Shown: positions 33,330-41,623 of the stretch, piece by piece
Position numbering within the stretch: the first letter of the stretch is position 1
Layout: every line of letters begins with the position of its first letter
Source of the DNA: a virus
DNA: 64,000 bases
Direction: 5' to 3' (one strand)
Virus record (IMG/VR): IMGVR_UViG_3300021591_000018
Span: 1 to 64,000 of that record
Position numbers and translations under genes: made by a program
Notes under the pieces: model-generated
Databases searched by the model: none
Told to the model about the DNA's origin: nothing
What the model saw: the letters and a program-made list of their open reading frames with translations, nothing else

Positions 33330-33455
33330 CTATTCACCTTCTTTGAGTTTCTTTGTGAGCCACTCAAGGAATTCAAAGAATCCAACTCCAATTAGTACAC
33401 CGAACATCATAACTAACGGAAATGCTAGTAAGAAGAGATTTCCTAACTTACTCAT
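33330..33455 (-). CDS. Small single-span membrane protein
   Basis: 41 residues, ATG after GGAGGGTGACAG. Hydrophobic span LFLLAFPLVMMFGVLIGVGF followed by a charged helix. The stop (TAG) overlaps the ATG of eS30 by two bases. Function unknown. Confidence 0.55.
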   Translation of the reverse strand: MSKLGNLFLLAFPLVMMFGVLIGVGFFEFLEWLTKKLKEGE

Positions 33456-33600
33456 CTGTCACCCTCCTCGGACAAATCCTCGACAGAAAATACGGGCACT
33501 TAGGAGGACACTCACGCCAGTCCGTCGAGATGTATTTCTCTAGGACTGGGCAGTAGACCGTTCGCATTGACGTGTGGTCTTTCATACACGTGATTTCCAA
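33448..33600 (-). CDS. Small cysteine-rich protein
   Basis: 50 residues from a TTG six bases after GAGGTGA. Cysteines CMKD, VYCPV, WRECPPKCPYF and RICPR could form an Fe-S or zinc site, similar in spacing to CxxxC-x-n-C clusters. Overlaps the next gene. Confidence 0.5.
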   Translation of the reverse strand: MEITCMKDHTSMRTVYCPVLEKYISTDWRECPPKCPYFLSRICPRRVTDE

Positions 33601-33674
33601 CGTTTCTCACCTCTTAGGATGTGTTCGAGGATATTCTTGACATACCATTTCCAAGCTTCGTTTGTAAACGTCAC
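33582..33674 (-). CDS. Very small protein (candidate)
   Basis: 30 residues from a GTG with GGAGGTGTAG upstream: MTFTNEAWKWYVKNILEHIL then a basic tail. Fills the gap between two genes with short overlap. The ribosome site is good but the length leaves doubt. Confidence 0.35.
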   Translation of the reverse strand: MTFTNEAWKWYVKNILEHILRGEKRWKSRV

Positions 33675-33676
33675 AC

Positions 33677-33967
33677 CTACACCTCCAAAGTGTAAGATCG
33701 CGGATCACCTGCCTTACAGAGAGCACCGATCCAGATTAATCCAAGAGTTCCGCGCATATCAGGATTGTAATATTGAGGTTCATCATAATCCGAATAGAAC
33801 TTATACCACTCACGGAGATAACGAAGTTCTGAGAGAAAGATTAGAGTTGCTTTGACGTAAACCTTTAACATTTCCAAGGCTCGTTTTACGAAGGGTTGAC
33901 TCAAGAACCTACGATATCGTTCAGTAGGAACAAAGACAAGTCTCTCAGTCATGTCTGAAGAGCTCAT
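33677..33967 (-). CDS. Hypothetical protein
   Basis: 96 residues, ATG after GAGGTATCGAA. Helical with many Tyr/Arg (ERYRRFLSQPFVKRALEMLK), ending in a Gly/Leu-rich segment. Overlaps the RNase H gene. No family recognised. Confidence 0.5.
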   Translation of the reverse strand: MSSSDMTERLVFVPTERYRRFLSQPFVKRALEMLKVYVKATLIFLSELRYLREWYKFYSDYDEPQYYNPDMRGTLGLIWIGALCKAGDPRSYTLEV

Positions 33968-34541
33968 TTCGATACCTCAAGATTACTCTGGACAGCAAAT
34001 ACTCGGCAATTACACGGAACGCACACTTTCCAATTGCTGGTACGTATAGTCCACACCGTTCGTTACATGGTTCTAAGGTTTCAGTAGCGGCAGATAGGAA
34101 CGGACAGATCATCTCGACTTCCTCTGTCTTCTCTTCTTTCCCGTACTCTCTGTAGCCAGGTGGTACCTTTCCATCTAGGATGAGTCCAGCGACATTCTGC
34201 TCTCTCGGAACCCACTGGAAGCTTGCCATCTGTACCGACTTCAGAAGTTCTTTAGCTACATCATGGTAAAGGTAAAGTGGAGCCTTATGTACACTGTAAT
34301 GTCCAGTCATCTGTTCGATAACGAGCTGTGAGTCCCCGACGAATTCAACATTCCTTTGTTTGTTACGGAAGATTGCGTAGATGAGTGCCAAGTACTCTGC
34401 TTGGTTGTGAGTCCTCGGTATCGGTAGCCCTAGCATATCTGAAACTTCTCTGAAGGACTTTATGATGTATTGCTTTGTTGTCTCATTGGCTATACAAATC
34501 TGTTCGGTCTTCATGCTCGCATCGAAGTAGACCCTTTGCAT
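33945..34541 (-). CDS. RNase HI-family protein with C-terminal cysteine extension
   Basis: 198 residues (ATG at 34541; a GTG one codon earlier). RNase H order: YFDASMKTEQICI (Asp), NQAEYLALIYAI (Glu), VEFVGDSQLVIEQMTG (Asp), WVPREQNVAG where the usual fourth Asp is Asn. Then ~70 residues with CPFL, CNERCGLY and GKCAF, a possible metal cluster. Would remove RNA from RNA-DNA hybrids such as primers or R-loops. The Asp-to-Asn change matches that seen in some RNase HI-like families. Confidence 0.75.
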   Translation of the reverse strand: MQRVYFDASMKTEQICIANETTKQYIIKSFREVSDMLGLPIPRTHNQAEYLALIYAIFRNKQRNVEFVGDSQLVIEQMTGHYSVHKAPLYLYHDVAKELLKSVQMASFQWVPREQNVAGLILDGKVPPGYREYGKEEKTEEVEMICPFLSAATETLEPCNERCGLYVPAIGKCAFRVIAEYLLSRVILRYRNELFRHD

Positions 34542-34845
34542 CACACCACCACCCTACAACCAACCCATCCTCTACGTCGACACATGTAATTGCAAATTTC
34601 GGAAGATAGTCGACATCTGGTGGAATTAACTCGAGTCGAATATGGAGGAGTTCTTTCAAGTTGAACATTCTCGGTAACTGGAAGACAGCCGGTTCTTCTA
34701 CTGTAAAACTGAATGTAAACGGTTGATCACCAATCCACAATCGCATACCGAGAGGTCGTTCGACGTGTCTACGAAACAACTTCTTAAGTCGGACTTTCCA
34801 GTTTCGTGGTGTGAAGCCATCTAACAGTACGAACACTTGGTACAT
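34483..34845 (-). CDS. Hypothetical protein
   Basis: 120 residues, overlapping RNase H by 59 bases. Beta-rich (MRLWIGDQPFTFSFTVEEP, LHIRLELIPPDV) with a basic N-terminal helix. No family recognised. Confidence 0.5.
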   Translation of the reverse strand: MYQVFVLLDGFTPRNWKVRLKKLFRRHVERPLGMRLWIGDQPFTFSFTVEEPAVFQLPRMFNLKELLHIRLELIPPDVDYLPKFAITCVDVEDGLVVGWWCDAKGLLRCEHEDRTDLYSQ

Positions 34846-35205
34846 TTAACTCACGACATCCTTATCGATGTAGAGTTCGAAACTCGTTATGTGGTCACTA
34901 ATCTCCTCTTCGACTCCTATCACGCTATCAAGGACACGTCGTACGATTAGATGTACCTTATAGAACGGAATCTTCACGTCGTTCTGTAGAAGTTCAGTCA
35001 TAATTTTATCGTTTATGTAGAGGTAGTCTCGCGATTTACACCTCATCAGTAAGATTGAGTTCTGCTTTACCGACGGACGAATTTCTGCAAGTGGATAGCC
35101 ACACATGGAACAAACGACGATCTTCCGGTCTTTGAAGTTACCAGGCTCGTACTTAACATCGACGAACTGGTAACACTTCGGACACCAGAACTGAACCTCC
35201 TCCAT
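34846..35205 (-). CDS. Zinc-ribbon protein
   Basis: 119 residues from the ATG at 35205 (AAAGGTGA five bases upstream). CPKCYQF...VCSMCGYPLAE is a zinc ribbon; the rest is mixed. Directly after the linker element at 35216-35251, which could affect its translation or transcription separately from nrdD. Confidence 0.55.
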   Translation of the reverse strand: MEEVQFWCPKCYQFVDVKYEPGNFKDRKIVVCSMCGYPLAEIRPSVKQNSILLMRCKSRDYLYINDKIMTELLQNDVKIPFYKVHLIVRRVLDSVIGVEEEISDHITSFELYIDKDVVS

Positions 35206-35215
35206 CAACTTCACC

Positions 35216-35251
35216 TTTAAATTTCTCTCAATTAAATTTTGAGACGGTTCC
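35216..35251 (-). repeat. Linker element copy 1
   Basis: - strand GGAACCGTCTCAAAATTTAA followed by TTGAGAGAAATTTAAA. Supplies the last codons of nrdD and leads into the ribosome site of the next gene. Same element at 43525, 52542 and 53779, all in one orientation. TCTCAA/TTGAGA can pair as a short stem. Confidence 0.7.
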
Positions 35252-37306
35252 ATCAAACAGATGGCGTTGACGATATTCCTCCTGTTTGCCTTGATTCCAG
35301 TTCTGTACAGGACGGTAGTATCCCGTGATTCGACTGTAAACCTCACAAGTGCTCTTACATGACGGACAGACGTCATGATGTCCTGGCCAATATCCACAGT
35401 TCGGACAGATACTGAACGTAGGTGTGATGGTTACGTACGGTAGACGGAAACTGTAGAAGATTCGTCGTATGAGCTTGCTACATCCTTCCCAGGATGGCAA
35501 AGCTTCTCCTAGCCAGGTGTGGAAGACAGTCCCTCCAGTGTAAAGCTCCTGTAGAAGTTCCTGATGTTCGAGTGCCTCAGCAAGGCTGAACTCTACCCAC
35601 ACCGGCAGTTGTGTTGAGTTCGTATAGTATGGCGTCTCCTTACCTGACGTGTAGATATCATCGAACATCTGTCGATCAATCAACGCCAATCTATAACTGC
35701 AACTCTCAGCAGGAGTTGCCTCCAGATTGTAGAGGTGACCAGTCTCTTCCTGGAAGTCAACTAAACGTTCACGCATGAACATGAGGACGTCAATCATGAA
35801 CTCACGTCCCTCGTCAGTCTCAATTCCCTTACCGAGGTAGTTCATACAGCACTCATGCCCACCAACGATTCCAATCGTTGAGAAGTGATTTGTCCAGTAG
35901 CTACCTGTTGCATCTTTAATCGGTTGAAGGTACTTTTGTGAGTATGGATAGAGTCCAACTTCAGTTAACTTCTCGACTGTTTTACGTTTCAACTCAAGGC
36001 TTTCCTTTGCAAGTTGCATCAATTCGTCCAACATCTCGAAGAATTCATCATCGTCGTTTGCTATGTAACCAATTCGTGGGAGGTTAATCGTCACGACTCC
36101 AATTGAGCCTGTCATTGGGTTTGCTCCGAAATACCCTCCACCTTTCCTGTAGAGTTGACGTGTGTCCAGACGGAGACGACAACACATACTACGCACTTGG
36201 TCTGGACTCATGTCGCTGTTGATAAAGTTCGCAAAGTAAGGCGATCCATACTTCGCAACCAACTTCCAGAGGGACTCGTCGTCCCAAGTGAAGTCAGGTG
36301 TCACGTTATACGTTACTATCGGAAATGTAAAGATCCGTCCATTTGCGTCTCCCTCGTACATGGCTTCACAATAGACTTCGTTGAACAAGTCGACCTCGTC
36401 CTGAAAGTCACCGTAGACGTCGCCTTTCAACTCACCTCCACAGATTACGGCTTCATTCTCCATAAACTTCGGAACGATTCGGTCGAACGTCACATTGGTG
36501 AATGGCGTTTGGAACCCGACTCTCGTCGGAACGTTCATGTTGAAGAGGAACTCCTGTAGCTCTTGTTTCACTTCATCTCGAGTAAGTCCATCGTATCGTA
36601 TGAATGGTGCGAGATACGTATCGACGTTGCTGAATGCTTGTGCACCAGCAGCCTCTCCTTGTAACGTATAGAGGAAGTTCCAAATCTGTCCAAGTGCACT
36701 ACTGAAGTGCTTAGGTGGTTTACTCTTGATCTTTCCGAAGACACCACCAAAACCTTCGATTAACAGTTGTCGTAAGTCCCATCCGACACAGTACGGACCA
36801 AGTACACCAAGGTCATGTATGTGGAAGTCACCGTCCTGGTGAGCTTTACGAATCCCAGGTGGATAAACTCTCATCAACCAATACTCTGAGATGCTACGCT
36901 GTACGAGGTAGCAATTCAAACCTTGCATCGAGTAACCGATGTTCGCATTCTCCCGAACCATCCAGCTGCTACGATTGAGATACTCGTCAATAACGTCACC
37001 TGACTCGATGAGATGTGCCAATCTCCGCATTGTCATACGTTGTTCTCTGTAAAGTATGTATGCTCTTGCAACCTCATAGTATCCATGCTTCATGAGGACT
37101 TTCTCTACGATGTCCTGAATCTCCTCGACAGTCGGGACTCCATCGTCTCCAAATCGTCGTCCTATGTACCAGAGAACAGAGTTGACGAGTTTTTCGACGT
37201 CTCCTCTCGTACCTACTGCTCGGAAAGCTTTCTCTATAGCTGTCCTGATCCTCTCACGGTCAAACTCAACAAGACGACCGTTTCTCTTTCGAACGTACTT
37301 TACCAT
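35228..37306 (-). CDS. nrdD: Anaerobic (class III) ribonucleotide reductase NrdD
   Basis: 692 residues, ATG after GAGGTGATCAG. N-terminal ATP cone (VKYVRKRNGRLVEFDRERI), then NrdD body (NANIGYSMQGLN, HIHDLG, PTRVGFQTPFTNVTFD, GGHECC). C-terminal zinc site CPNCGYWPGHHDVCPSC and glycyl-radical loop SRITGYYRPVQNWNQGK. Makes dNTPs from NTPs without oxygen. No NrdG activase is seen in the window, so a host or off-window activase is needed. Its last codons lie inside the linker element. Confidence 0.93.
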   Translation of the reverse strand: MVKYVRKRNGRLVEFDRERIRTAIEKAFRAVGTRGDVEKLVNSVLWYIGRRFGDDGVPTVEEIQDIVEKVLMKHGYYEVARAYILYREQRMTMRRLAHLIESGDVIDEYLNRSSWMVRENANIGYSMQGLNCYLVQRSISEYWLMRVYPPGIRKAHQDGDFHIHDLGVLGPYCVGWDLRQLLIEGFGGVFGKIKSKPPKHFSSALGQIWNFLYTLQGEAAGAQAFSNVDTYLAPFIRYDGLTRDEVKQELQEFLFNMNVPTRVGFQTPFTNVTFDRIVPKFMENEAVICGGELKGDVYGDFQDEVDLFNEVYCEAMYEGDANGRIFTFPIVTYNVTPDFTWDDESLWKLVAKYGSPYFANFINSDMSPDQVRSMCCRLRLDTRQLYRKGGGYFGANPMTGSIGVVTINLPRIGYIANDDDEFFEMLDELMQLAKESLELKRKTVEKLTEVGLYPYSQKYLQPIKDATGSYWTNHFSTIGIVGGHECCMNYLGKGIETDEGREFMIDVLMFMRERLVDFQEETGHLYNLEATPAESCSYRLALIDRQMFDDIYTSGKETPYYTNSTQLPVWVEFSLAEALEHQELLQELYTGGTVFHTWLGEALPSWEGCSKLIRRIFYSFRLPYVTITPTFSICPNCGYWPGHHDVCPSCKSTCEVYSRITGYYRPVQNWNQGKQEEYRQRHLFDGTVSKFN

Positions 37307-37310
37307 CTGA

Positions 37311-37715
37311 TCACCTCGTGAAGGGGATCTCCTTACCAAAGGGAGTATTCTTTACCTCTGGTAAGTTGGTAACATAGGCAACTAATTCAAAACTACAGTT
37401 GAACTTAAGAAGGATTTCTCTTAAGTCTTCGATAATATCAGTTGGTAATTCAACTTTGAAGGTGACGTTCTCTAAGCTGTAAGTGTAATCTTCACCTGTT
37501 GAGGGCAACTTTTCAAGTTCTTCGAGCAAGATGCCGTTGAATGGCCCATATGTGTAGTTGTAATAGCTAAGTGATGTTAGTCTTCGACCAGTCTTCTGAT
37601 AGTAGATTCTCTCGAGAAGATATGCTGTTTTGAGAAAGGTCATGACATCTACAGTTGAGTAACCTAGATTCTTAAGGATCTGACACACTGTTAACGCGTA
37701 CTCATCTGGATTCAT
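37311..37715 (-). CDS. Panacea/SocA-like (DUF4065-type) protein
   Basis: 134 residues. The stretch TAYLLERIYYQKTGRRLTSL and YNYTYGPFNGILLEELEKL resembles the Panacea domain (KLLYLAD...GPV...I). Members act as antitoxins or phage host-takeover factors. No toxin partner is evident beside it, so a protein-binding takeover role is as likely. Four bases upstream of nrdD start. Confidence 0.5.
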   Translation of the reverse strand: MNPDEYALTVCQILKNLGYSTVDVMTFLKTAYLLERIYYQKTGRRLTSLSYYNYTYGPFNGILLEELEKLPSTGEDYTYSLENVTFKVELPTDIIEDLREILLKFNCSFELVAYVTNLPEVKNTPFGKEIPFTR

Positions 37716-37725
37716 AGACGTTACC

Positions 37726-37938
37726 TCACGTGACAGGAGCTGTAAATACGCGTGGTACGTAAACCACTTCTCCAGTCGTCGTATAGTAGTACTTCACATC
37801 GTACTTCTCATCGCACTCACGACAGAGGTATATCGTTGTCTCACCGATTACAGCTGCATGTGTTACTGCACACGCCTTGACTGGCACTCGACGTATGACT
37901 GGATCAGAAGTCTCGGTTCCACAAATTGCGCACCGCAT
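37726..37938 (-). CDS. Small zinc-ribbon protein
   Basis: 70 residues from the ATG at 37938, which overlaps the upstream stop. MRCAICGTET and YLCRECDEKY make a Cys4 site around a beta hairpin. Function unknown. Confidence 0.55.
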   Translation of the reverse strand: MRCAICGTETSDPVIRRVPVKACAVTHAAVIGETTIYLCRECDEKYDVKYYYTTTGEVVYVPRVFTAPVT

Positions 37939-38282
37939 CAACACCACCTACTTCCGTCCTCAGGAACGAGTCGAAGAGGCTTCTCGTAAAGTGGTCCAGC
38001 GTATACGTCAACATGTGTGCATGGATACGAAGCTAACCGTAAAGTTGCACGTGTCTTACCATAGATGATGCCCTCATTGGGAACCTTTAGAATGATTGAT
38101 GAGAAGTCGTTGTGATCGTGGTCTGGTCGACTCACAAGGAGATCGACTCGGACGAGGTTCTCAGAGATAACAACAATAAAGTTCTTCGTTATGATGGCGA
38201 GGTGTGAACCGTTGTCTCTAATCGTACACCAAGGGGTCTCAGCATTAAAGATTTCAACCTCGCGTTCAACTTTACCTCTCAT
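37938..38282 (-). CDS. Hypothetical beta-rich protein
   Basis: 114 residues from the ATG at 38282; a longer start at 38324 would overlap the small membrane gene more deeply. Strands include HLAIITKNFIVVISENLVRV and TRATLRLASY. No family recognised. Confidence 0.45.
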   Translation of the reverse strand: MRGKVEREVEIFNAETPWCTIRDNGSHLAIITKNFIVVISENLVRVDLLVSRPDHDHNDFSSIILKVPNEGIIYGKTRATLRLASYPCTHVDVYAGPLYEKPLRLVPEDGSRWC

Positions 38283-38391
38283 TTCGACCACAACCCTCAG
38301 GACAAACTTTACATCGACGATCACAAGTCAGAAACCACAAGAAGTTCGACAACCAAAAGGCACATAGGAAGAAAAGGAGGTACTCAATCAC
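38272..38391 (-). CDS. Small membrane protein with cysteines
   Basis: 39 residues; GTG overlaps the upstream TGA (GTGA) with GGTGG before it. Hydrophobic span YLLFFLCAFWLSNFLWFL and a tail CDRRCKVCPEGC able to bind metal. Fills a 63-base gap otherwise unexplained. Confidence 0.45.
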   Translation of the reverse strand: MIEYLLFFLCAFWLSNFLWFLTCDRRCKVCPEGCGRNER

Positions 38392-38702
38392 TTCTCCACC
38401 ACCGTCTTGAACCAGTGGTTGTAATAGTCAGGTTCGAGTTCAATCTCTACGATGACTTTGTCGTCCTCAGCATACACCGTGACATCAATACCACGTTCTC
38501 GCATATCATAGAACATCGATACTATCCTTTCTGGATCTACTGGGTCACGGAACCGTACGTAGTATTCGTAAGCAACGACTTGGTTTATTTTACTAGGATG
38601 ATAGATTGGCAGTTTCTCGATCTCTATATCGTCAGTACCACAGATATGCTCTAACAGACGTCGTAGTACTCTCACCTCTTCATCTTGAGTTAGTCCTACC
38701 AT
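38388..38702 (-). CDS. Hypothetical acidic protein
   Basis: 104 residues from the ATG at 38702 (GAGGAGG upstream). Helix then strands (VAYEYYVRFRDPVDPERIVS, DVTVYAEDDKVIVEIELEP). No family recognised; overlaps the next gene's end by seven bases. Confidence 0.5.
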   Translation of the reverse strand: MVGLTQDEEVRVLRRLLEHICGTDDIEIEKLPIYHPSKINQVVAYEYYVRFRDPVDPERIVSMFYDMRERGIDVTVYAEDDKVIVEIELEPDYYNHWFKTVVEK

Positions 38703-38989
38703 TCGTCTTCCTCCTCGTCGTCTTCTAATTCGAAAATCCAGACTGGTTGTCGTCTTCTCCACTCTTGAAGTAGATCATCAGGTGATTCCTCGTCAATAAG
38801 GTCACCGTAGTCCCAAGCGATAATGTCAATGTCTGTCTCACCAACCACGTCTCTCGATGGTATTTCGACGAACTCATTGTATTGTTTATCTTTCACTACG
38901 ACTTTATTGTCTTTTTGCTCTACGATGTAACCGTAACTTAGTCGTCCATCAGAACGGTAGAACTCAACGAGTGTACCGACTGAGTACAT
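38696..38989 (-). CDS. SH3/KOW-like small acidic protein
   Basis: 97 residues starting at an ATG without a ribosome site but 34 bases after a TATA box, so probably translated from a near-leaderless mRNA. VGTLVEFYRSDGRLSYGYIV and DNKVVVKDKQ form a likely SH3-like barrel; the tail is strongly acidic (ELEDDEEEDEW), as in nucleic-acid mimics. Confidence 0.55.
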   Translation of the reverse strand: MYSVGTLVEFYRSDGRLSYGYIVEQKDNKVVVKDKQYNEFVEIPSRDVVGETDIDIIAWDYGDLIDEESPDDLLQEWRRRQPVWIFELEDDEEEDEW

Positions 38990-39017
38990 TTGATATGCAC
39001 TTAAATTGTTTGTTGAA

Positions 39018-39034
39018 ACAATATTTAAATGTTG
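39018..39034 (-). promoter_or_regulatory. Archaeal TATA promoter
   Basis: - strand AACATTTAAATATTGTT, fourth-family member of the TTTAAATATTG box. Drives the gene at 38696-38989, predicted start within ~10 bases of the ATG. The 56-base intergenic gap holds nothing else. Confidence 0.65.
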
Positions 39035-39045
39035 TTACACAACTG

Positions 39046-39402
39046 TTAACTTTCTTGTCGGATGTTAGATAACAACTGTATAATCAACAGTAAACCTCTT
39101 GCAATTACTGCATGCTGGAAGTGACCAGAATCAGCGACCTTATTCAGTACCTTTAGGATACCGTTCGGATCGTCACGTTGGTAGATCTCTTCTGGCTCCA
39201 TTAATATGCAGTTCTTCTTGGCTGCAACAACAGTACCGAAAACGATATCACCAGGTTCAATCTGGTCGTGCCATCTTGTAAAGAGAATGTATCGTCCATC
39301 GGAGAACTTGCCGACAATGGTGTCATCCTTACCCCGTCGTGCAATTGTTGCATATTTCTCGCCGACTGTAATTGGAAGTTGAATTCGATCGAGCTCAGAC
39401 AT
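39046..39402 (-). CDS. Possible OB/TRAM-type RNA-binding protein
   Basis: 118 residues from the ATG at 39402, five bases after GGTGA. Beta segments YATIARRGKDDTIVGKF, YILFTRW and PGDIVFGTVVAAKKNCILM resemble an OB or TRAM barrel. C-terminal helix hydrophobic (VIARGLLLIIQLL). Tentative. Confidence 0.45.
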   Translation of the reverse strand: MSELDRIQLPITVGEKYATIARRGKDDTIVGKFSDGRYILFTRWHDQIEPGDIVFGTVVAAKKNCILMEPEEIYQRDDPNGILKVLNKVADSGHFQHAVIARGLLLIIQLLSNIRQES

Positions 39403-39407
39403 GACTC

Positions 39408-39566
39408 TCACCTCGAGACGTCAAAGAATAGTCGCAGGCTATCGACGAGCTCAACGAAGGATTTGTAGACGTAGGTGTGTTTGATTGGCAGCACTTTTTC
39501 CTCTTCTACTGTCACAATAAATCCGTTATCGACTGACTCAATCGTAACCTTTACGCCCTTCCTCAT
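39408..39566 (-). CDS. Small hypothetical protein
   Basis: 52 residues, ATG after GAGGTGAGGTAT. Beta hairpin (VKVTIESVDNGFIVTVEEE) and a helix. Stop overlaps the next ribosome site. Ends the gap between two larger genes. Confidence 0.55.
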   Translation of the reverse strand: MRKGVKVTIESVDNGFIVTVEEEKVLPIKHTYVYKSFVELVDSLRLFFDVSR

Positions 39567-39576
39567 ATACCTCACC

Positions 39577-40002
39577 TCAATCCAGTAGTTCGAGTAATAA
39601 AGTTACCTTACGTGTAATAAACTCTCCATTCCGTAGCTTATTGACAATTTCCTCATGATGGTTAATTGCCTCTTCCCATGTCTTGTAACGCCAGACTTGC
39701 TCGAATCGTAGTTCGAAATTTGGGTACGGATCTGCGAAAATCATTGTCTCGTAGAGCATGCCATTTATTGGTGATTCGAGGTAGATCGTCGAAACACACA
39801 CTGTCGTCTTGAACGGTCCAATCTCAACTATAACCTCGGTTTGTTTCCGTCGTGCATCTTTCAGGAACACGTATCCACAGACTTTACAGACTGCGAATGT
39901 GCCCTCCTCTGGACGTTTTGGATTGACTGGTATCGAGGGTAATTGTATGAACTCGTCGAAGGTGTATTTACGTCCACATCTTTCACAAATCCACACGGAC
40001 AT
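39577..40002 (-). CDS. Zinc-ribbon protein
   Basis: 141 residues, ATG at 40002 after AGGTGACC. CERCGRKY...AVCKVCGYVF is a zinc ribbon at the N-terminus; the C-terminal part is alpha/beta (WEEAINHHEEIVNKLRNG). Function unknown. Confidence 0.55.
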   Translation of the reverse strand: MSVWICERCGRKYTFDEFIQLPSIPVNPKRPEEGTFAVCKVCGYVFLKDARRKQTEVIVEIGPFKTTVCVSTIYLESPINGMLYETMIFADPYPNFELRFEQVWRYKTWEEAINHHEEIVNKLRNGEFITRKVTLLLELLD

Positions 40003-40021
40003 AATGGTCACCTTACCGGTC

Positions 40022-40237
40022 TTACCTCCCGTGCAAACATATCTTCGATCCCTTCATAGGGCACTCCCTTCCCGTCGTCGGGTCTATAGCCTTCGGACAG
40101 ACGAACTTTCCGTTCTCGTCTATCTCGAAGACTATCACCTCATCCAAGAACGGGCAACGGAAATAAGCCCATCTCCATCTCCGGCCTAAGTTCTCGTCCA
40201 GGGTCTCTACGTCTTTATTCCTCGGCACAAGACTCAT
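40022..40237 (-). CDS. Small cysteine-containing protein
   Basis: 71 residues. Cysteines FRCPF, FVCPK, RECPM and KICLH could form a zinc or Fe-S site. Overall basic N-terminus. Function unknown. Confidence 0.5.
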   Translation of the reverse strand: MSLVPRNKDVETLDENLGRRWRWAYFRCPFLDEVIVFEIDENGKFVCPKAIDPTTGRECPMKGSKICLHGR

Positions 40238-40246
40238 CCTATCGCC

Positions 40247-40549
40247 TCATTTCTCTATTCGTAGAGAAAAGAATCGAGGTGTCATCCAGAATTTACGGTA
40301 CTTACCTTGATTAGTAATTCGATGGCATACCAGGACGATGTCAGGTTTGAAGACGATGAAGCCCTCCCTCCAGTGAGTCTTGTGCCCACGTTTGCTACTC
40401 CAGATGCGTTTCAACCAACCCCGATTGATAGCTTCTTCGAGATCGACCTCCTCGTCGGCTCCTGGATATTCCTTAACCGTCCACCAAGTTCGTGCTCGTG
40501 TCTTTTGTGCTTCATGGAACCATAGCGAAATACTAATCCCGGATTTCAT
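40247..40549 (-). CDS. Hypothetical protein
   Basis: 100 residues, basic and aromatic (WWTVKEYPG, GWLKRIWSSKRGHKTHW). Overlaps its upstream neighbour by 17 bases. No family recognised. Confidence 0.5.
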   Translation of the reverse strand: MKSGISISLWFHEAQKTRARTWWTVKEYPGADEEVDLEEAINRGWLKRIWSSKRGHKTHWREGFIVFKPDIVLVCHRITNQGKYRKFWMTPRFFSLRIEK

Positions 40550-40709
40550 CTTCTCTCACCAGCGATTCAGAAAGTTTCTTTACAATGAAATCACACCGTT
40601 CGTCAACCCAGACATCGGCCTTCTCCGTGTAGATAACTGCTACTAGACGATTTGCACAGTAAATCCGAATTTCAGTCGGGCTTTCGATAACATGCACACT
40701 CTCTCTCAT
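40533..40709 (-). CDS. Small hypothetical protein
   Basis: 58 residues from the ATG at 40709, four bases after AAAGGTGA. Beta-rich (VHVIESPTEIRIY, LVAVIYTEKADVWV). No family recognised. Confidence 0.5.
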   Translation of the reverse strand: MRESVHVIESPTEIRIYCANRLVAVIYTEKADVWVDERCDFIVKKLSESLVREDEIRD

Positions 40710-40713
40710 ACGA

Positions 40714-41004
40714 TCACCTTTGAACACGAGCTTCAAGGAAAATCGGTAAGGAGAGTAACCCAAAGCAGATGAGTTGTATGTACCAAGCTCCACGAAAGAT
40801 CACGAGTGTTGAGCCAGTTACAACACCAACACTAAGTGCATATTTTGTTACCAGTCGCTTACAGCCCATAATAGTCTCAACACATGCAACGAGAAGCAGG
40901 AAGACAGCGAGACCTAACTGGTTGAATTCAAGTGTCACTGTAACTACAATTCCTGTTAGGACTCCAAATAGCTCGGCGAGTATGACTTCAGCATAGTTAG
41001 GCAT
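40714..41004 (-). CDS. Membrane protein
   Basis: 96 residues, ATG after AAGGAGCTGGCTGTA. Three to four hydrophobic spans (ILAELFGVLTGIVVTVTL, GLAVFLLLVACVE, ALSVGVVTGSTLVIF, LICFGLLSLPIFL). Overlaps a second membrane gene, suggesting a pair. Confidence 0.6.
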   Translation of the reverse strand: MPNYAEVILAELFGVLTGIVVTVTLEFNQLGLAVFLLLVACVETIMGCKRLVTKYALSVGVVTGSTLVIFRGAWYIQLICFGLLSLPIFLEARVQR

Positions 41005-41218
41005 TACAGCCAGCTCCTTCGAGTTTCTTCTCAACATATTCACGTATCAGTTCCCGGACTTCAATGACAACGTCGTCAAGATTGACTCCATGAAGGGCGA
41101 CTTCCTCAAGGTATTTCCTTGCGAAGTAAATCTTCCATCGACGACTGACTGAAATTGCCATCGTGACGAACATCCCACCGATAGCAAATCCGCCAAGGAA
41201 GTATACGACTTTCCACAT
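40997..41218 (-). CDS. Membrane-anchored small protein
   Basis: 73 residues. One N-terminal span (VVYFLGGFAIGGMFVTMAIS) followed by a charged helix (VVIEVRELIREYVEKKLEG). Topology suggests a cytoplasmic tail. Confidence 0.55.
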   Translation of the reverse strand: MWKVVYFLGGFAIGGMFVTMAISVSRRWKIYFARKYLEEVALHGVNLDDVVIEVRELIREYVEKKLEGAGCNA

Positions 41219-41220
41219 GT

Positions 41221-41367
41221 TTACTCACCTCTCTCGATGATGAGTTCGCCGAACTGATTGTACCGGAAGATCCATGTACAGTCACAGTCGTCGCAGTAAT
41301 AGATGTCAGTATTTTCGTCGACGTTTGCAACGTGGTCAAGTTCCGTCCTACAGATTGGGCAGTACAT
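41221..41367 (-). CDS. Small zinc-ribbon protein
   Basis: 48 residues, ATG after GGAGTGGTG. MYCPICRTELD and YYCDDCDCTW form a Cys4 ribbon. ATG overlaps the preceding stop. Confidence 0.6.
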   Translation of the reverse strand: MYCPICRTELDHVANVDENTDIYYCDDCDCTWIFRYNQFGELIIERGE

Positions 41368-41618
41368 CACCACTCCACCTCGATCGTCTCTTCTCTCACT
41401 TCAATGGGGCATGAATCCAACTGCTCGTCGATGATTGAGTCGAGGTAGTCCCCCTCTAAGCAACTGTAGATATGAAGGAATTTCTGTCGTCGGAACTCCT
41501 CGTCTTCCTTGAGACGACTTATGAACTCATCGAACTCATGTGGATCAAAGTCGTCCTCGTAGTATCCAACCTCGATCTTGACGTTTGCTATGAGCTTAAC
41601 AGCTCTTGTCGTACGCAT
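41367..41618 (-). CDS. Hypothetical acidic protein
   Basis: 83 residues from the ATG at 41618, five bases after GGTGA. VKIEVGYYEDDFDPHEFDEF and DEEFRRQKFLHIY resemble in layout the product at 52311-52529 (VNVNLYV...EEFKRKML...QEFCRKRVIEL), so the two are probably paralogues. Function unknown. Confidence 0.5.
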   Translation of the reverse strand: MRTTRAVKLIANVKIEVGYYEDDFDPHEFDEFISRLKEDEEFRRQKFLHIYSCLEGDYLDSIIDEQLDSCPIEVREETIEVEW

Positions 41619-41623
41619 CCGTC

